Assembly (NCBI RefSeq): GCF_002896875.1 | Contig: NZ_CP023278.1 | Location: 2,170,001-2,234,000, forward strand | Reading direction: 5' to 3' | Origin: Nostoc sp. CENA543 | Lineage (GTDB): Bacteria > Cyanobacteriota > Cyanobacteriia > Cyanobacteriales > Nostocaceae | DNA length: 64,000 nucleotides | Shown here: positions 40,724 through 50,710 of the stretch, piece by piece | Position numbering within the stretch: position 1 is the stretch's first letter | Layout: each line of letters opens with the position of its first letter | Program-made: the position numbers and the translations under genes | Notes under the pieces: model-generated | The model's database searches: none | Told to the model about the DNA's origin: nothing | Seen by the model: the letters and a program-made list of their open reading frames with translations, nothing else

Positions 40724-43270
40724 ATGACCGTTAACCATACACCAGTTACTTGCACAAGAAAGGGTCAAAGAGTGGATGAAACTTTGAAATTATCGACTCC
40801 AACAGATTGTCCACAGCAAACAATCACTTGGTTAGAAAGAATTGCTGACAATTTACCAGGAGTGATTTTTCGGTTTCTCTGCAAACCAGATGGTTCTCGG
40901 TCTGTCTTATATGTCAGTTCTGGTAGTCAAAAACTGTGTGAATTAACACCAGAAGTTATCAAAGCTGACTGGCAAGCATTATTTAATATACTTTATCCAG
41001 AGGACATCAATAGTTTTACAGAATCTCTATCTGTAGCCTATGCTACTGTGAGTCCCTGGTGTTGGCAAGGTCGCATCATCACCCCTAGTGGTCAACTGAA
41101 ATGGCTAGACTGTAATTCCCACCTAGAACTACAGGCTAACGGTGATGTGCTGTGGGATGGGTTGATTTTGGATATTACAGACCGCAAACAAGCACAACTA
41201 CAATTACAAGCGACCGAAAGACGGTATCAAGCCATCTTGGATGCAATTCCTGATTTAATGTTTCGCATTAGTCGAGATGGTGAATATCTTGATTTAAAAG
41301 GTGATGGGGCAAATGTAAGTTTATCGCGGGACGCAATCATTGGGCGAAACTTACAGGAAGTTTTACCCAGTGATGTCGCCGCTATTGGTCAGGAAATGAT
41401 TCACACAACCCTAAATACAGGCAATTTACAAACCTGTGAATATCAGCTATCAACCCCTCTCATCTGGCGAGATTATGAGGCGCGGTTAGTAGTGAGTGGT
41501 CATGATGAAGTATTAGCTATTGTCAGGGATATCACGGAACGCAAACAAGCAGAAAGCACATTACAAAACTTGGCACAAAAATTTGCCAAAGCCTTTAATT
41601 GCAGTCCTGACCCGATTACTATCAGCACCTTTCAGGAAGGACGCTACGTAGAAGTAAATGATAGTTTTGTCAAACTCTCCGGTTATGAACGCCATGAAGC
41701 AGTCGGTCGTACAGCCTGGGAATTAAATATTTGGGTGGATGAGCGCGATCGCCTAAAATTAATTCAACAACTACAAACCCAAGGGGCTGTCCGCAACCTG
41801 GTTTTACCATTTCGTTGCAAATCTGGAGAAGTCATTACCTCAACACTTTCAGCCGAAGTCATGGATTTAGATGGTGTTCCCCACATTATCGCCATTAACC
41901 ATGACATCACAGCCCAACAATTAGCCGCACACCGCGATCGCATTTTAGCTGCAACCCTAGTCAGAATTCGTTCTTCCCTGAATTTAGAGGAAATTCTACA
42001 AACCACTGTCACAGAAATTCGGCAATTTTTGCAAACAGACCGAGTATTTATTGGGATTGATGATCCAAAACTCGGCGCGAAAATTGTTGCGGAATCTGTC
42101 AATCCCCAATATCCGGCGGTATTAGATTGGAAAAGCGGCGACGATAGTTATATGCAAGAATTACGCACCATTTTTAGAACTCATCGGGTGCGTACTGTCG
42201 CAGATGTCAGTAAAGTTGAGATATCGCCCCAATTAAGACATATATATCAACAATTTCACACCAAAGCCACCCTAGCCCTCCCCATCTTTGTCGGTGACAA
42301 ATTATTTGGTGCAGTGGTGGCTAACCAATGTTCCACGACACGCAATTGGCAACCCATCGAAATTGATTTATTACAACAAATCTCAGAACAACTGGCGATC
42401 GCCATCCAACAAGTCAAACTCTACCAAGAATTAGCCGACCTTAACGCCAGTCTCGAACAGCAAGTAGAAGAACGCACCGCCCAACTGCAACAAAAAATGC
42501 AGGAATTAGCAGAAATGCAACGCGTCAAAGACGTAATATTACACACCGTCGCCCACGATTTACGTACCTCTGTCATCGGTAACTTGATGGTTTTAAGGAA
42601 TCTTCTGGGAATGGCAGGGGGGCAGGGGGGCAGGGTGCAGGGGGCAGGGGGGGAAAAAGACGATGCCCAATTCCCCATGCCCAATACCCCATGCCCCATT
42701 CCCGTTTCTAGCTCCATCATTGAACGAATGATTCAAGGCAATGAGCGACAATTGCGAATGCTAGATTCATTATTAGAAATTCATACTTGCGAAGCTCAAG
42801 GAATGACTCTGCAACCAGAAATGGTGCAATTTAGTCATTTATTTGACAGAATTATTCGCGATTTACAACCCTTATTGTGTCAAAATCAAGCAAATATCAA
42901 CAATCTACTCCCTGCAAATTTACCCTTGGTGATGGTTGACATCTCCAAGTTACAGAAAGTTTTGCTGAATTTGTTTACTCATAGCCTGCAACATAACCCC
43001 CCAGGACTTCAATTTACTGTTAAAGCCAAAGTAGAAAATGGGATGATTCGCACTTGTATCCAAGAAAACGGGGTCAGTATCAGTAAACTAGAGTGCGATC
43101 GCCTATTTGATTTGTATGTGCGTGATCCTCAAGCTTCTTGTTCCACACTCATCAGCTTACAAATGTATCTTTGTCGCCAAATTATTCAAGCCCACGGCGG
43201 CGAAATCGGCGTAATTAGCCATCGTAAGCGCGGTTTAACCTTCTGGTTTACCTTACCTCTTCCTGTCTAA
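40724..43270 (+). CDS. PAS/GAF histidine kinase with a repeat-derived insert and degenerate ATPase
   Basis: An 848-residue soluble sensor. Domains in order are PAS units at about 35-155, 165-280 and 290-400, a GAF domain at about 410-570, a coiled coil (570-600), and a HisKA region with phospho-acceptor His611 (V-A-H-D-L-R-T-S). The catalytic domain is weak: the N-box Asn749 (L-L-N-L-F-T-H-S-L) is kept, but the G1 box D-N-G-x-G reads E-N-G-V-S (781-785) and a G-T-G-L-G-L box is missing. Residues 630-664 are a Gly-rich then Pro-rich insert encoded by an extragenic repeat. It may be a poor or inactive kinase, or act as a heterodimer partner. Confidence 0.88.
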   Translation: MTVNHTPVTCTRKGQRVDETLKLSTPTDCPQQTITWLERIADNLPGVIFRFLCKPDGSRSVLYVSSGSQKLCELTPEVIKADWQALFNILYPEDINSFTESLSVAYATVSPWCWQGRIITPSGQLKWLDCNSHLELQANGDVLWDGLILDITDRKQAQLQLQATERRYQAILDAIPDLMFRISRDGEYLDLKGDGANVSLSRDAIIGRNLQEVLPSDVAAIGQEMIHTTLNTGNLQTCEYQLSTPLIWRDYEARLVVSGHDEVLAIVRDITERKQAESTLQNLAQKFAKAFNCSPDPITISTFQEGRYVEVNDSFVKLSGYERHEAVGRTAWELNIWVDERDRLKLIQQLQTQGAVRNLVLPFRCKSGEVITSTLSAEVMDLDGVPHIIAINHDITAQQLAAHRDRILAATLVRIRSSLNLEEILQTTVTEIRQFLQTDRVFIGIDDPKLGAKIVAESVNPQYPAVLDWKSGDDSYMQELRTIFRTHRVRTVADVSKVEISPQLRHIYQQFHTKATLALPIFVGDKLFGAVVANQCSTTRNWQPIEIDLLQQISEQLAIAIQQVKLYQELADLNASLEQQVEERTAQLQQKMQELAEMQRVKDVILHTVAHDLRTSVIGNLMVLRNLLGMAGGQGGRVQGAGGEKDDAQFPMPNTPCPIPVSSSIIERMIQGNERQLRMLDSLLEIHTCEAQGMTLQPEMVQFSHLFDRIIRDLQPLLCQNQANINNLLPANLPLVMVDISKLQKVLLNLFTHSLQHNPPGLQFTVKAKVENGMIRTCIQENGVSISKLECDRLFDLYVRDPQASCSTLISLQMYLCRQIIQAHGGEIGVISHRKRGLTFWFTLPLPV
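42611..42715. repeat. Extragenic GC-rich repeat inserted in frame in a gene
   Basis: The GGGGGGCAGGGG-type half and the following GAAAAAGACGATGCCCAA with CCCATGCCCCATTCC match, in reverse orientation, the intergenic repeat at about 43303-43380. Its length keeps the kinase frame open between the H-box helix and the following helix. Confidence 0.85.
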
Positions 43271-43302
43271 AAAAGTATTTTTCAACAAATTTCAGCAATC
43301 TT

Positions 43303-43395
43303 TGGGCATCGGGCATTGGGCATTGGGCATCGTCTTTTTCTCCCCCTGCCCCCCTGCCCCCTGCCCCCTACCCTTGAAAGCTGCCCCTGCCTCCC
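43303..43395. repeat. Intergenic copy of the GGGCATTGGGCAT / CCCCCTGCCCC repeat
   Basis: Tandem GGGCATTGGGCAT units, then CGTCTTTTTCTCCCCCTGCC and CCCCTGCCCCCTG units, downstream of the histidine kinase stop. It is the reverse complement of the insert at 42611-42715. The remaining 43396-43641 stretch has no gene and must contain the TPS-locus promoter. Confidence 0.8.
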
Positions 43396-43641
43396 CTATC
43401 AGAGTATGAAAATCAAATCATTACGCAAGTTTTGAAAATTTTGAGCATTCTGCTACATAAATGGGAAAAATTACTGTATGGTAGGTAGCGATGATTGCGT
43501 GAATAGGACACATAAATTCTAGATTGAGAGATATTATTTTTGACTCAACAAATGTGGATTATTTAAGTATTATTACCACTGCACATCATACCTAACTACA
43601 GCAAAAACACTTTTTTAACCCTATGTAGATTTAGGAGACAG

Positions 43642-45435
43642 GTGGCAGTGAACCGATTTACCGTAAAAAACCATATTCTTAAACCAGTATTTAATACCTA
43701 CATCTTAAATAAAAGTGTAAGTATTATTTCTGTATTAAAACCTATAACAATAGTATTATTTATAGCTATTGCCTTGGGGAATGAGCAGCAAGCGATCGCT
43801 CAAACTATCAATCGTAACTCCGTACCAACTACTACTCCAGATCGCGATTTACCATCGGATGTGCTACCACCACCATCCGAGCCAGAGCCATTACTTCCGC
43901 CTGTACAAACACCCGATCAGTCAACTCCCACACCAGAAGATCCCAACGCCAAATTTCAGGTTGATCGCATTGAAGTTGTGGGAAGTACAGTTTTTTCTCC
44001 AGCAGAGTTTGCTAAGATTACATCTCCCTTTGTCGGTAGAGAAGTCTCATTTGCAGAGCTATTGCAAGTGAAAGATGCAATTACCAAGCTTTACACTGAT
44101 CAAGGCTATGTCACCACCGGGGCTGTCATTGCACCCCAAACAATAGAAGCGGGAGTGGTGAAAATTCAGGTGATTGAGGGTAGTTTGTCAGAAATTAAAG
44201 TTAGAGGTAATCGTCGATTACGTACTCAATATATTCGCGATCGCATCCGCTTGGGTGCAGGTAAACCCCTGAATGTCCCACAATTACTAGAAAAACTGCA
44301 ATTATTGCGTCTCGATCCACGCATTCAAAACCTATCAGCCGAATTACAGATGGGTGTCACGCCTGGAACTAATATCCTGCAAGTGGAAATTCAAGAAGCT
44401 GATACCTTCTCACTGACTACAACTTTAGATAATGGGCGATCGCCTAGTGTCGGTAGTTTGCGGCGGGGTGTGGAAATCCAAGAATTGAATTTATTGGGTT
44501 TCGGAGATACTTTGAGTGCAGCATACACTAATACCGACGGTAGCAATACCCTTAACTTTAATTACAACCTGCCAGTGAATGCTAACAACGGTACTGTCTC
44601 GTTGAGTTTTAACCAAGGGTGGAATCGTGTGATTGAAGAACCATTCACCGTCCTAGATATTCAATCAAACACTAAATCTTACGAAATCGGCTATCGCCAA
44701 CCACTGATTCTCAAACCCACCCAGGAATTAGCTGTAGGAATATCATTTTCCCGTCAAGAAAGTCAAACCGAGTTAGGTCTTGATAATATTGGTGGATTTC
44801 CCCTATCTCCCGGTGCAGATGCAGAAGGTAGAACCAATATTTCCGCTTTGCGCTTTACCCAAGAGTATACCCAGCGCAGCAATGAGGAAGTTTTTGCAGC
44901 GCGATCGCAATTTAGTTTGGGGGTAGATTGGTTAGGGGCAAACGTCAATGCAGATGAACCAGATAGCCGCTTTTTCAGTTGGCGGGGACAAACTCAATGG
45001 GTGCGACAACTAGCACCAGACACACTATTTTTAGCTAGAGGCGATCTACAACTAGCTACTACTTCCCTCGTTCCCTTAGAGCAATTTGGTTTGGGTGGAC
45101 AGCAAACTGTACGGGGTTATCGTCAAGATACCTTACTTACAGATAATGGTTTATTAGTAACAGCAGAATTACGCCTACCCGTCTACCGGACTCCGAAATC
45201 AGAGACAGTATTACAACTTGCACCTTTTATTGATGTAGGTACAGGCTGGAATACTAACAGCAGAAATCCATCCCCAAGTACATTGATCGGTACTGGGTTA
45301 GGACTATTGTGGAAACAAGGTGATCATTTCTCCGCCAGATTAGATTGGGGTATTCCCTTAACCTCAGTAGAAGGTGATAAACGCAGTCTCCAAGAAAATG
45401 GCTTGTATTTTTCTGTTAGGTATTCACCATTCTAA
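43642..45435 (+). CDS. TpsB outer-membrane transporter (ShlB/FhaC/HecB family)
   Basis: A 597-residue protein of the two-partner secretion pathway that moves TpsA exoproteins across the outer membrane. It starts at GTG (43642) after AGGAG; an extended N-terminus leads to a signal peptide (cleavage A-I-A-Q near 54) and a Pro-rich linker (70-100). Two POTRA domains (about 105-180 and 181-255) come before a 16-strand-type beta-barrel with the V-R-G-Y motif at about 488-491 in loop L6. The last residue is Phe, as expected for barrel insertion. It is the only TpsB in the window and is followed by seven TpsA genes on the same strand. Confidence 0.95.
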   Translation: MAVNRFTVKNHILKPVFNTYILNKSVSIISVLKPITIVLFIAIALGNEQQAIAQTINRNSVPTTTPDRDLPSDVLPPPSEPEPLLPPVQTPDQSTPTPEDPNAKFQVDRIEVVGSTVFSPAEFAKITSPFVGREVSFAELLQVKDAITKLYTDQGYVTTGAVIAPQTIEAGVVKIQVIEGSLSEIKVRGNRRLRTQYIRDRIRLGAGKPLNVPQLLEKLQLLRLDPRIQNLSAELQMGVTPGTNILQVEIQEADTFSLTTTLDNGRSPSVGSLRRGVEIQELNLLGFGDTLSAAYTNTDGSNTLNFNYNLPVNANNGTVSLSFNQGWNRVIEEPFTVLDIQSNTKSYEIGYRQPLILKPTQELAVGISFSRQESQTELGLDNIGGFPLSPGADAEGRTNISALRFTQEYTQRSNEEVFAARSQFSLGVDWLGANVNADEPDSRFFSWRGQTQWVRQLAPDTLFLARGDLQLATTSLVPLEQFGLGGQQTVRGYRQDTLLTDNGLLVTAELRLPVYRTPKSETVLQLAPFIDVGTGWNTNSRNPSPSTLIGTGLGLLWKQGDHFSARLDWGIPLTSVEGDKRSLQENGLYFSVRYSPF

Positions 45436-45467
45436 AAACTGGAAATATTCCTCAAAATTTTGCTCAT

Positions 45468-45590
45468 GGGGACTTCCAGAGCATAAATTATCTAATTTCT
45501 CTTGTTAAAAACAACTTTCTTTCCCCCTGCTCCCTGCTCCTTGTCCCCTTGCCCTCACAGTGATAGGATATTTTTTTCATAGAAAGTCCT
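45468..45590. mobile_element. MITE-like repeat, copy 2 (GGACTTCC/GAAAGTCC ends)
   Basis: A 123-bp element between tpsB and tpsA1 begins GGGACTTCCAGAGCATAAAT and ends AGAAAGTCCTA, with inner ATTATCTAATTTC, CTTTCCCCCTGC, and CACAGTGATAGG followed by ATATTTTTTT. It matches copy 1 at 35115-35222 in the same word order. Confidence 0.65.
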
Positions 45591-45651
45591 ATGTTCCAGC
45601 ACCATATCTTTTTGGGAAATCTAATAAAGATGTGTAGATGAAACCTGAGCG

Positions 45652-48096
45652 ATGAAAGCATCCTCTGTTGGCTGGAATTGGATCAATGTCATCTTGTTAG
45701 GTGAAATTCTCTTGTGGTGCAGCTTTGCTTATGCTCAAGTCACTGTAGATTCCACCCTCAACACTACCTTTACTCAAAGTGGCAACGACTTTACAATCAC
45801 GGACGGAAATCGAATCGGTAACAATCTGTTTCACAGTTTCGAGCAATTTTCAATTCCCGCTAAAGGCTCTGCTTTCTTCAACAATGCCTTAGATGTAGAG
45901 AATATCTTCAGTCGGGTAACTGGGGGCAATATTTCCCATATTGACGGTTTAATTAAAGCCAACGGCAATGCTAATTTATTTTTGCTCAATCCTAGTGGAA
46001 TTATTTTTGGAGCAAATGCCAAATTAGAGATTGGTGGTTCTTTTATTGCGACAACAGCCAATAGCATCAAATTTGCTGATGGGACTGAATTTAGCGCAGT
46101 CAATCCCCAACAAAACCCAGTATTGACGATTAATGTTCCCATCGGCTTACAAATGGGCAGCAATTCTGCATCTATCATAGCTAATGGACAGGGATACACC
46201 AATAATGGCTATACGATTTCTCGACTGCCTCAATCCACAGAATTACAAGTCAAACCGGGGAAAACTTTGGCTTTAGTAGGCGGTGATCTGCAATTGCATG
46301 GATTGATCTTGACTGCACCACAAGGACGAATAGAACTGACAAGCACCAATGGTGCAGGACAAGTTGATTTACTCCCTAATGCCCAAGGTTATACACTGGG
46401 GTACAGTTCTGGACAAACTTTGGGTGATATTCAACTCACACAACAGTCACTATTAGATGTTAGTGGTATCAATGCAGGTGACGTTAACATTCAAGGAAAA
46501 AATATTCGCTTTACTGATGGTTCGTTAGTTTTAGGGCAAAATTATGGCTATCTTCCTGGTGGTGACATTCGGTTACGAGCGTCAGAAGCGATCGCTTTAA
46601 TTGGCACGGTCAGCGATGGCATACTAGGAAGTGGAGTGCGCGTTGATGCTTTTGGGACGGGAGCTAGCAGTAATATCAGTGTAGTAACACCTCAGCTTAT
46701 CCTCCAGCAAGGAGCAATATTAAACACGATCACATCAGGAAACGCCGCCAGTGGCAACATCCAAATTGATGCAGCCAAGATTGAAATATCCGGCTATTCA
46801 CTCACTTATCCGCTTGGTGTGACTAACATCACCACTAGTACCTATAGTTTTGGCAGTGCTGGTGATATCTTCATGAATAGCGATAGTTTATTACTAACCA
46901 ATGGAGGTTCGATATCCTCAGCGTCATTTGCTAGCGGCTCTGGTGGTAAAGTAACAATTCGCAATCAAAATACTACAGTTAAGGGTGAAAGCCCTTTTGG
47001 CCTTTATAGTGCTATCAGTCTCTCAACTTTTGCCACCGGCAATGCCCAGGATTTATCACTAGATACTGCTAGATTACAGATTTTAGAGGGTGGCACAGTT
47101 GGTTCATCGGCGTTCTTTATGGGGAATGGCGGCAATGTCAATATCAATGCTAGTGAAGCGATCGCCATTAGTGGTAGTAGTCCCAACAATCAAAGTAACA
47201 TTAATTCCAGTGCCGTCCGTTTGAGTCCCCAGTTACGTCAATTATTCGATTTACCCGATATACTGACAGCGAATGCCGGTAATGTCAGTATTAATACACC
47301 CAATCTCATACTGACAGATGGTGGCACAGTGAGTGTTACTAGTCAAGGTATTGGCAATGGCGGGACTCTCAACATTACAAGCGATCGCATCCAGTTAAAA
47401 AATCAAGGCTCAATTCAAGCACAGACAGAATCTGGTAATGGTGGCAATATCAACCTACAAGTCGGAAAGTTGTTATTTCTGCGTCAAGATAGCAAAATTA
47501 CTGCCACAGCTAGTGGTTTAGGAGACGGTGGTAATATCACAATTAATACACCCATCATTACTGGCTGGGAAAACAGCGATATTATTGCTAACGCAGTTAG
47601 AGGACGTGGAGGCAATATTCAAATCACCTCACAGGGAATTATTGGCTTAGAATATCGTCCCCAAATAACTGCTGAAAATGATATTACTGCCAGTTCACAG
47701 TTTGGGGTGAGTGGTACGGTGCAAGTGAATACAACTGGAGTTGATCCCAATTCGGGGTTAGTGGAACTACCTGCTAATGTCGCTGACCCATCCCAACAAA
47801 TTGCTACAGGTTGTACTGATACTAGTGGTAGTAGTTTTATCGCCACAGGACGGGGTGGCATACCGCAAAATCCCACACAGGAAGTGAGGAGCGATCGCAC
47901 TTGGTCTGACATCCGCAACATCTCTGCATTCCAGAAAAAACCAGCACTACAAGCACAAACATCAAAATATCCAGAATTGCTTGTTCAAGCAACTGGCTGG
48001 CAACGTAACCCTCAAGGCAAAATTGAATTAATTACCGATAAATCTTCTGTGAATTTACAACCCTCATTAACTTGTGCTGCTGTTCATAAAAGCTGA
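45652..48096 (+). CDS. TpsA1 exoprotein, FHA-type TPS domain
   Basis: An 814-residue secreted beta-helix protein. Signal peptide to about residue 29 (F-A-Y-A-Q). The TPS domain (about 30-160) has G-N-N-L-F-H-S-F-E-Q-F-S-I, I-F-S-R-V-T-G-G-N-I-S and L-L-N-P-S-G-I-I-F-G, required for recognition by TpsB. The middle is a right-handed beta-helix rich in G-x-G-G-N-I motifs. The C-terminal 180 residues (S-D-R-T-W-S-D-I-R-N-I-S-A-F, then ...L-T-C-A-A) are nearly the same in all seven copies and hold a Cys pair. It is most like TpsA6 in the middle. It is likely surface-exposed or released; function is unknown. Confidence 0.9.
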   Translation: MKASSVGWNWINVILLGEILLWCSFAYAQVTVDSTLNTTFTQSGNDFTITDGNRIGNNLFHSFEQFSIPAKGSAFFNNALDVENIFSRVTGGNISHIDGLIKANGNANLFLLNPSGIIFGANAKLEIGGSFIATTANSIKFADGTEFSAVNPQQNPVLTINVPIGLQMGSNSASIIANGQGYTNNGYTISRLPQSTELQVKPGKTLALVGGDLQLHGLILTAPQGRIELTSTNGAGQVDLLPNAQGYTLGYSSGQTLGDIQLTQQSLLDVSGINAGDVNIQGKNIRFTDGSLVLGQNYGYLPGGDIRLRASEAIALIGTVSDGILGSGVRVDAFGTGASSNISVVTPQLILQQGAILNTITSGNAASGNIQIDAAKIEISGYSLTYPLGVTNITTSTYSFGSAGDIFMNSDSLLLTNGGSISSASFASGSGGKVTIRNQNTTVKGESPFGLYSAISLSTFATGNAQDLSLDTARLQILEGGTVGSSAFFMGNGGNVNINASEAIAISGSSPNNQSNINSSAVRLSPQLRQLFDLPDILTANAGNVSINTPNLILTDGGTVSVTSQGIGNGGTLNITSDRIQLKNQGSIQAQTESGNGGNINLQVGKLLFLRQDSKITATASGLGDGGNITINTPIITGWENSDIIANAVRGRGGNIQITSQGIIGLEYRPQITAENDITASSQFGVSGTVQVNTTGVDPNSGLVELPANVADPSQQIATGCTDTSGSSFIATGRGGIPQNPTQEVRSDRTWSDIRNISAFQKKPALQAQTSKYPELLVQATGWQRNPQGKIELITDKSSVNLQPSLTCAAVHKS

Positions 48097-48187
48097 AAGA
48101 ACTCACCATAACATTACACAGCCACCTCCATAGAAAACTTCACCTTGGGAACACTAGACACAAGGTAGATAATTACGAGATTAAGTG

Positions 48188-50623
48188 ATGAAAGTAACTT
48201 TTGCTAACTTAAGTCTAATTGGTGCAGTCTACATCTTGGCTATTGGTAACAGTCATGTTCAGGCACAAGTCACACCCGATAGTACTCTCAGCACTGCTGT
48301 GTCTGGAAGTAATAGTTACAACATTACTGGCGGCACTAGGGTCGGCAATAATTTATTTCATAGTTTCAGTCAATTCTCTATTCCTAGCAATGGCTCTGCA
48401 TCATTCGATAATGCTACCGATATTCAAAATATTTTTAGTCGTGTAACTGGCGGTAATGTTTCCAACATTAATGGTTCTATCAACGCTAATGGTATTGCTA
48501 ATTTATTTTTACTCAACCCCGCAGGCATTATTTTTGGACAAAATGCCAGCTTAAATATTGGTGGTTCTTTTGTCGGCACAACTGCTAATAGCATCAAATT
48601 TGCTGATGGATTTGAGTTTAGTGCAGTTAATCCCCAAAATACGCCATTATTAACTTTCAGTGTACCTATAGGATTGCAAATGGGAAGTAATCCAGGTGCG
48701 ATTGTATTTAATGGTTCTGGTTATGGTTTAGAGCGATTGGGAAATGCTGCTCTGCGTGCGACTAGTGAATCTAACTTACAAGTAAAGCCAGGAAAAACTC
48801 TGACTTTATTAGGTAGCAATATTTCGATGGTGGAGAGTCGAATTTCCAGCAGTTCCGGAAATATCGAACTCGGAAGTGTCAAAGAAGGTGCGATCGACTT
48901 GCAGTCCACATCAGAAGGATGGCGACTTGGTTATGAAAATGTATTAAAATTTGGAGATATAAAATTAGACCAAGCGATTATTGATGCTTTAGCTCCTGGT
49001 GGTGCTTCGATTCGCTTACGAGGAGAAAATATATCCTTACATAATGGCTCCAAGGTGATTATTCAAAACCAAGGACTGAAACCATCTGGTGGTATTAGTA
49101 TTAATGCAGTTGAATCTTTAGAAGTAAGCGGTCTACATCCAAAACTGAATGAGTATAGTGATATTTATACCGAAAGCCTAGTTGGTTTAACTGGGGATAT
49201 TAATATTTCGACCCAACGCTTGAAATTATCAGGAGGACAAGGCATTTTCAGTATGGCGATAAATAGTCAGGGGAGTAATATTATTGTCAAGGCATCTGAA
49301 TCAATTAAGTTAGAACCCGATCCATTAAATCCAACACGGACAAGTCATATCGAAACTACTACTTTTAGTTCTAAAAGGGCTGGGGATGTTATCCTATCTA
49401 CAAATGATTTAATCGTTTTGGGTGGTTCGAGAGTCTCATCGATTACGACCTCTTCTGGAGATGGTGGAAATGTCAATATCAATACAAAATCAATTGAAGT
49501 AACTGGAATCACAAGTGATTTTGTCGCTAGTGTAATTACTGCTGGAAGTTTAGGGCAAGGTAATGCTGGTAATTTACTCATAAATACAGATCGATTAACA
49601 ATTCGTGATGGTGGACGAGTCGATTCTTCGGGTGCTGCAAACGGTAATGCGGGTAGTGTAACGATTAATGCTGGAGAATTTATCGAAGTCAATGGAACTG
49701 TACCAGGTTCAATCAATCCGAGTTTAATTATCTCTTCTGCAAATCTCTTAGATGAATCATTGCGTCAAGCTTTAAGGCTTCCTCCTGCACCAACAGGAAA
49801 ATCGGGAAACGTGGCTATTAACACACCCGTGTTGCGAGTCATGAATGGAGCGCAGGTGACAGTAAAAAATGATGGTACGGGAAATGCTGGCAGCTTAAAA
49901 ATCAATGCTAATTCGATTTTTCTTGATCGCAAAGGTGGTATTACTGCTGCGACCAAATCTGGAGAAGGTGGTGATATTACAATTAATTTAAAAGACTCTT
50001 TGATTATACGCCGTGGCAGCAGAATAGATACAGAGTCTTTAGGTACGGGTAATGGTGGTAACATTACCATTAATTCACCAATTATCGGTGGTTTTGAAAA
50101 CAGCGATATCATTGCCAATGCTTTAAATGGTAATGGTGGCAATATCAACATTACTACTCAGGGCATCTTTGGCTTAGAGTTTCGCAATCAACTCACCCCA
50201 CAAAGTGATATTACCGCTAGTTCGCAATTTGGGGTAAATGGTACAGTCGAAGTGAATAACGTTGGCGTTGACCCAAACTCTAGTTTGGTTGAATTGCCGG
50301 CCAATGTCACCGATCAATCGCAGCAAATAACAAGTGGTTGTTCTAATACCAGTGGTAGTAGTTTTATCGCTACAGGTAGAGGTGGAATACCAAAAAATCC
50401 GACACAGGAATTAAGGAGCGATCGCCCTTGGTCTGACATCCGCAATATATCTGCATTCCAAACCACACCGCAGATACAATCACAAACACCTCCAAACCCA
50501 CAAATACCCATCCAAGCTACTTCCTGGCATCGTAATGCTCAAGGTAAAGTGGAACTAGTTGCCATCTCATCTGTCACACCCAACCCATCACCGTTAACCT
50601 GTAGTGCTATTTCTCAAGGGTAA
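48188..50623 (+). CDS. TpsA2 exoprotein, FHA-type TPS domain
   Basis: An 811-residue TpsA with a signal peptide M-K-V-T-F-A-N-L-S-L-I-G...V-Q-A-Q and the TPS domain (G-N-N-L-F-H-S-F-S-Q-F-S-I; L-L-N-P-A-G-I-I-F-G). The beta-helix has S-G-G/N-G-G-N repeats at about 170-640, and the last ~150 residues are the shared C-terminal block ending L-T-C-S-A-I-S-Q-G. ATG at 48188 is preferred to GTG one codon upstream. Its C-terminal block shares the same tail (S-S-V-T-P-N-P-S-P-L-T-C) with TpsA3, which follows after 87 bases. Confidence 0.88.
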   Translation: MKVTFANLSLIGAVYILAIGNSHVQAQVTPDSTLSTAVSGSNSYNITGGTRVGNNLFHSFSQFSIPSNGSASFDNATDIQNIFSRVTGGNVSNINGSINANGIANLFLLNPAGIIFGQNASLNIGGSFVGTTANSIKFADGFEFSAVNPQNTPLLTFSVPIGLQMGSNPGAIVFNGSGYGLERLGNAALRATSESNLQVKPGKTLTLLGSNISMVESRISSSSGNIELGSVKEGAIDLQSTSEGWRLGYENVLKFGDIKLDQAIIDALAPGGASIRLRGENISLHNGSKVIIQNQGLKPSGGISINAVESLEVSGLHPKLNEYSDIYTESLVGLTGDINISTQRLKLSGGQGIFSMAINSQGSNIIVKASESIKLEPDPLNPTRTSHIETTTFSSKRAGDVILSTNDLIVLGGSRVSSITTSSGDGGNVNINTKSIEVTGITSDFVASVITAGSLGQGNAGNLLINTDRLTIRDGGRVDSSGAANGNAGSVTINAGEFIEVNGTVPGSINPSLIISSANLLDESLRQALRLPPAPTGKSGNVAINTPVLRVMNGAQVTVKNDGTGNAGSLKINANSIFLDRKGGITAATKSGEGGDITINLKDSLIIRRGSRIDTESLGTGNGGNITINSPIIGGFENSDIIANALNGNGGNINITTQGIFGLEFRNQLTPQSDITASSQFGVNGTVEVNNVGVDPNSSLVELPANVTDQSQQITSGCSNTSGSSFIATGRGGIPKNPTQELRSDRPWSDIRNISAFQTTPQIQSQTPPNPQIPIQATSWHRNAQGKVELVAISSVTPNPSPLTCSAISQG

Positions 50624-50710
50624 TTCCGCCTACGAATATTTTCTCATCACCAGTGTTCAAAATTAGAGGATTCTGGGCATCATAAGTTGGGTATAAATAG
50701 AAACTCTGCA

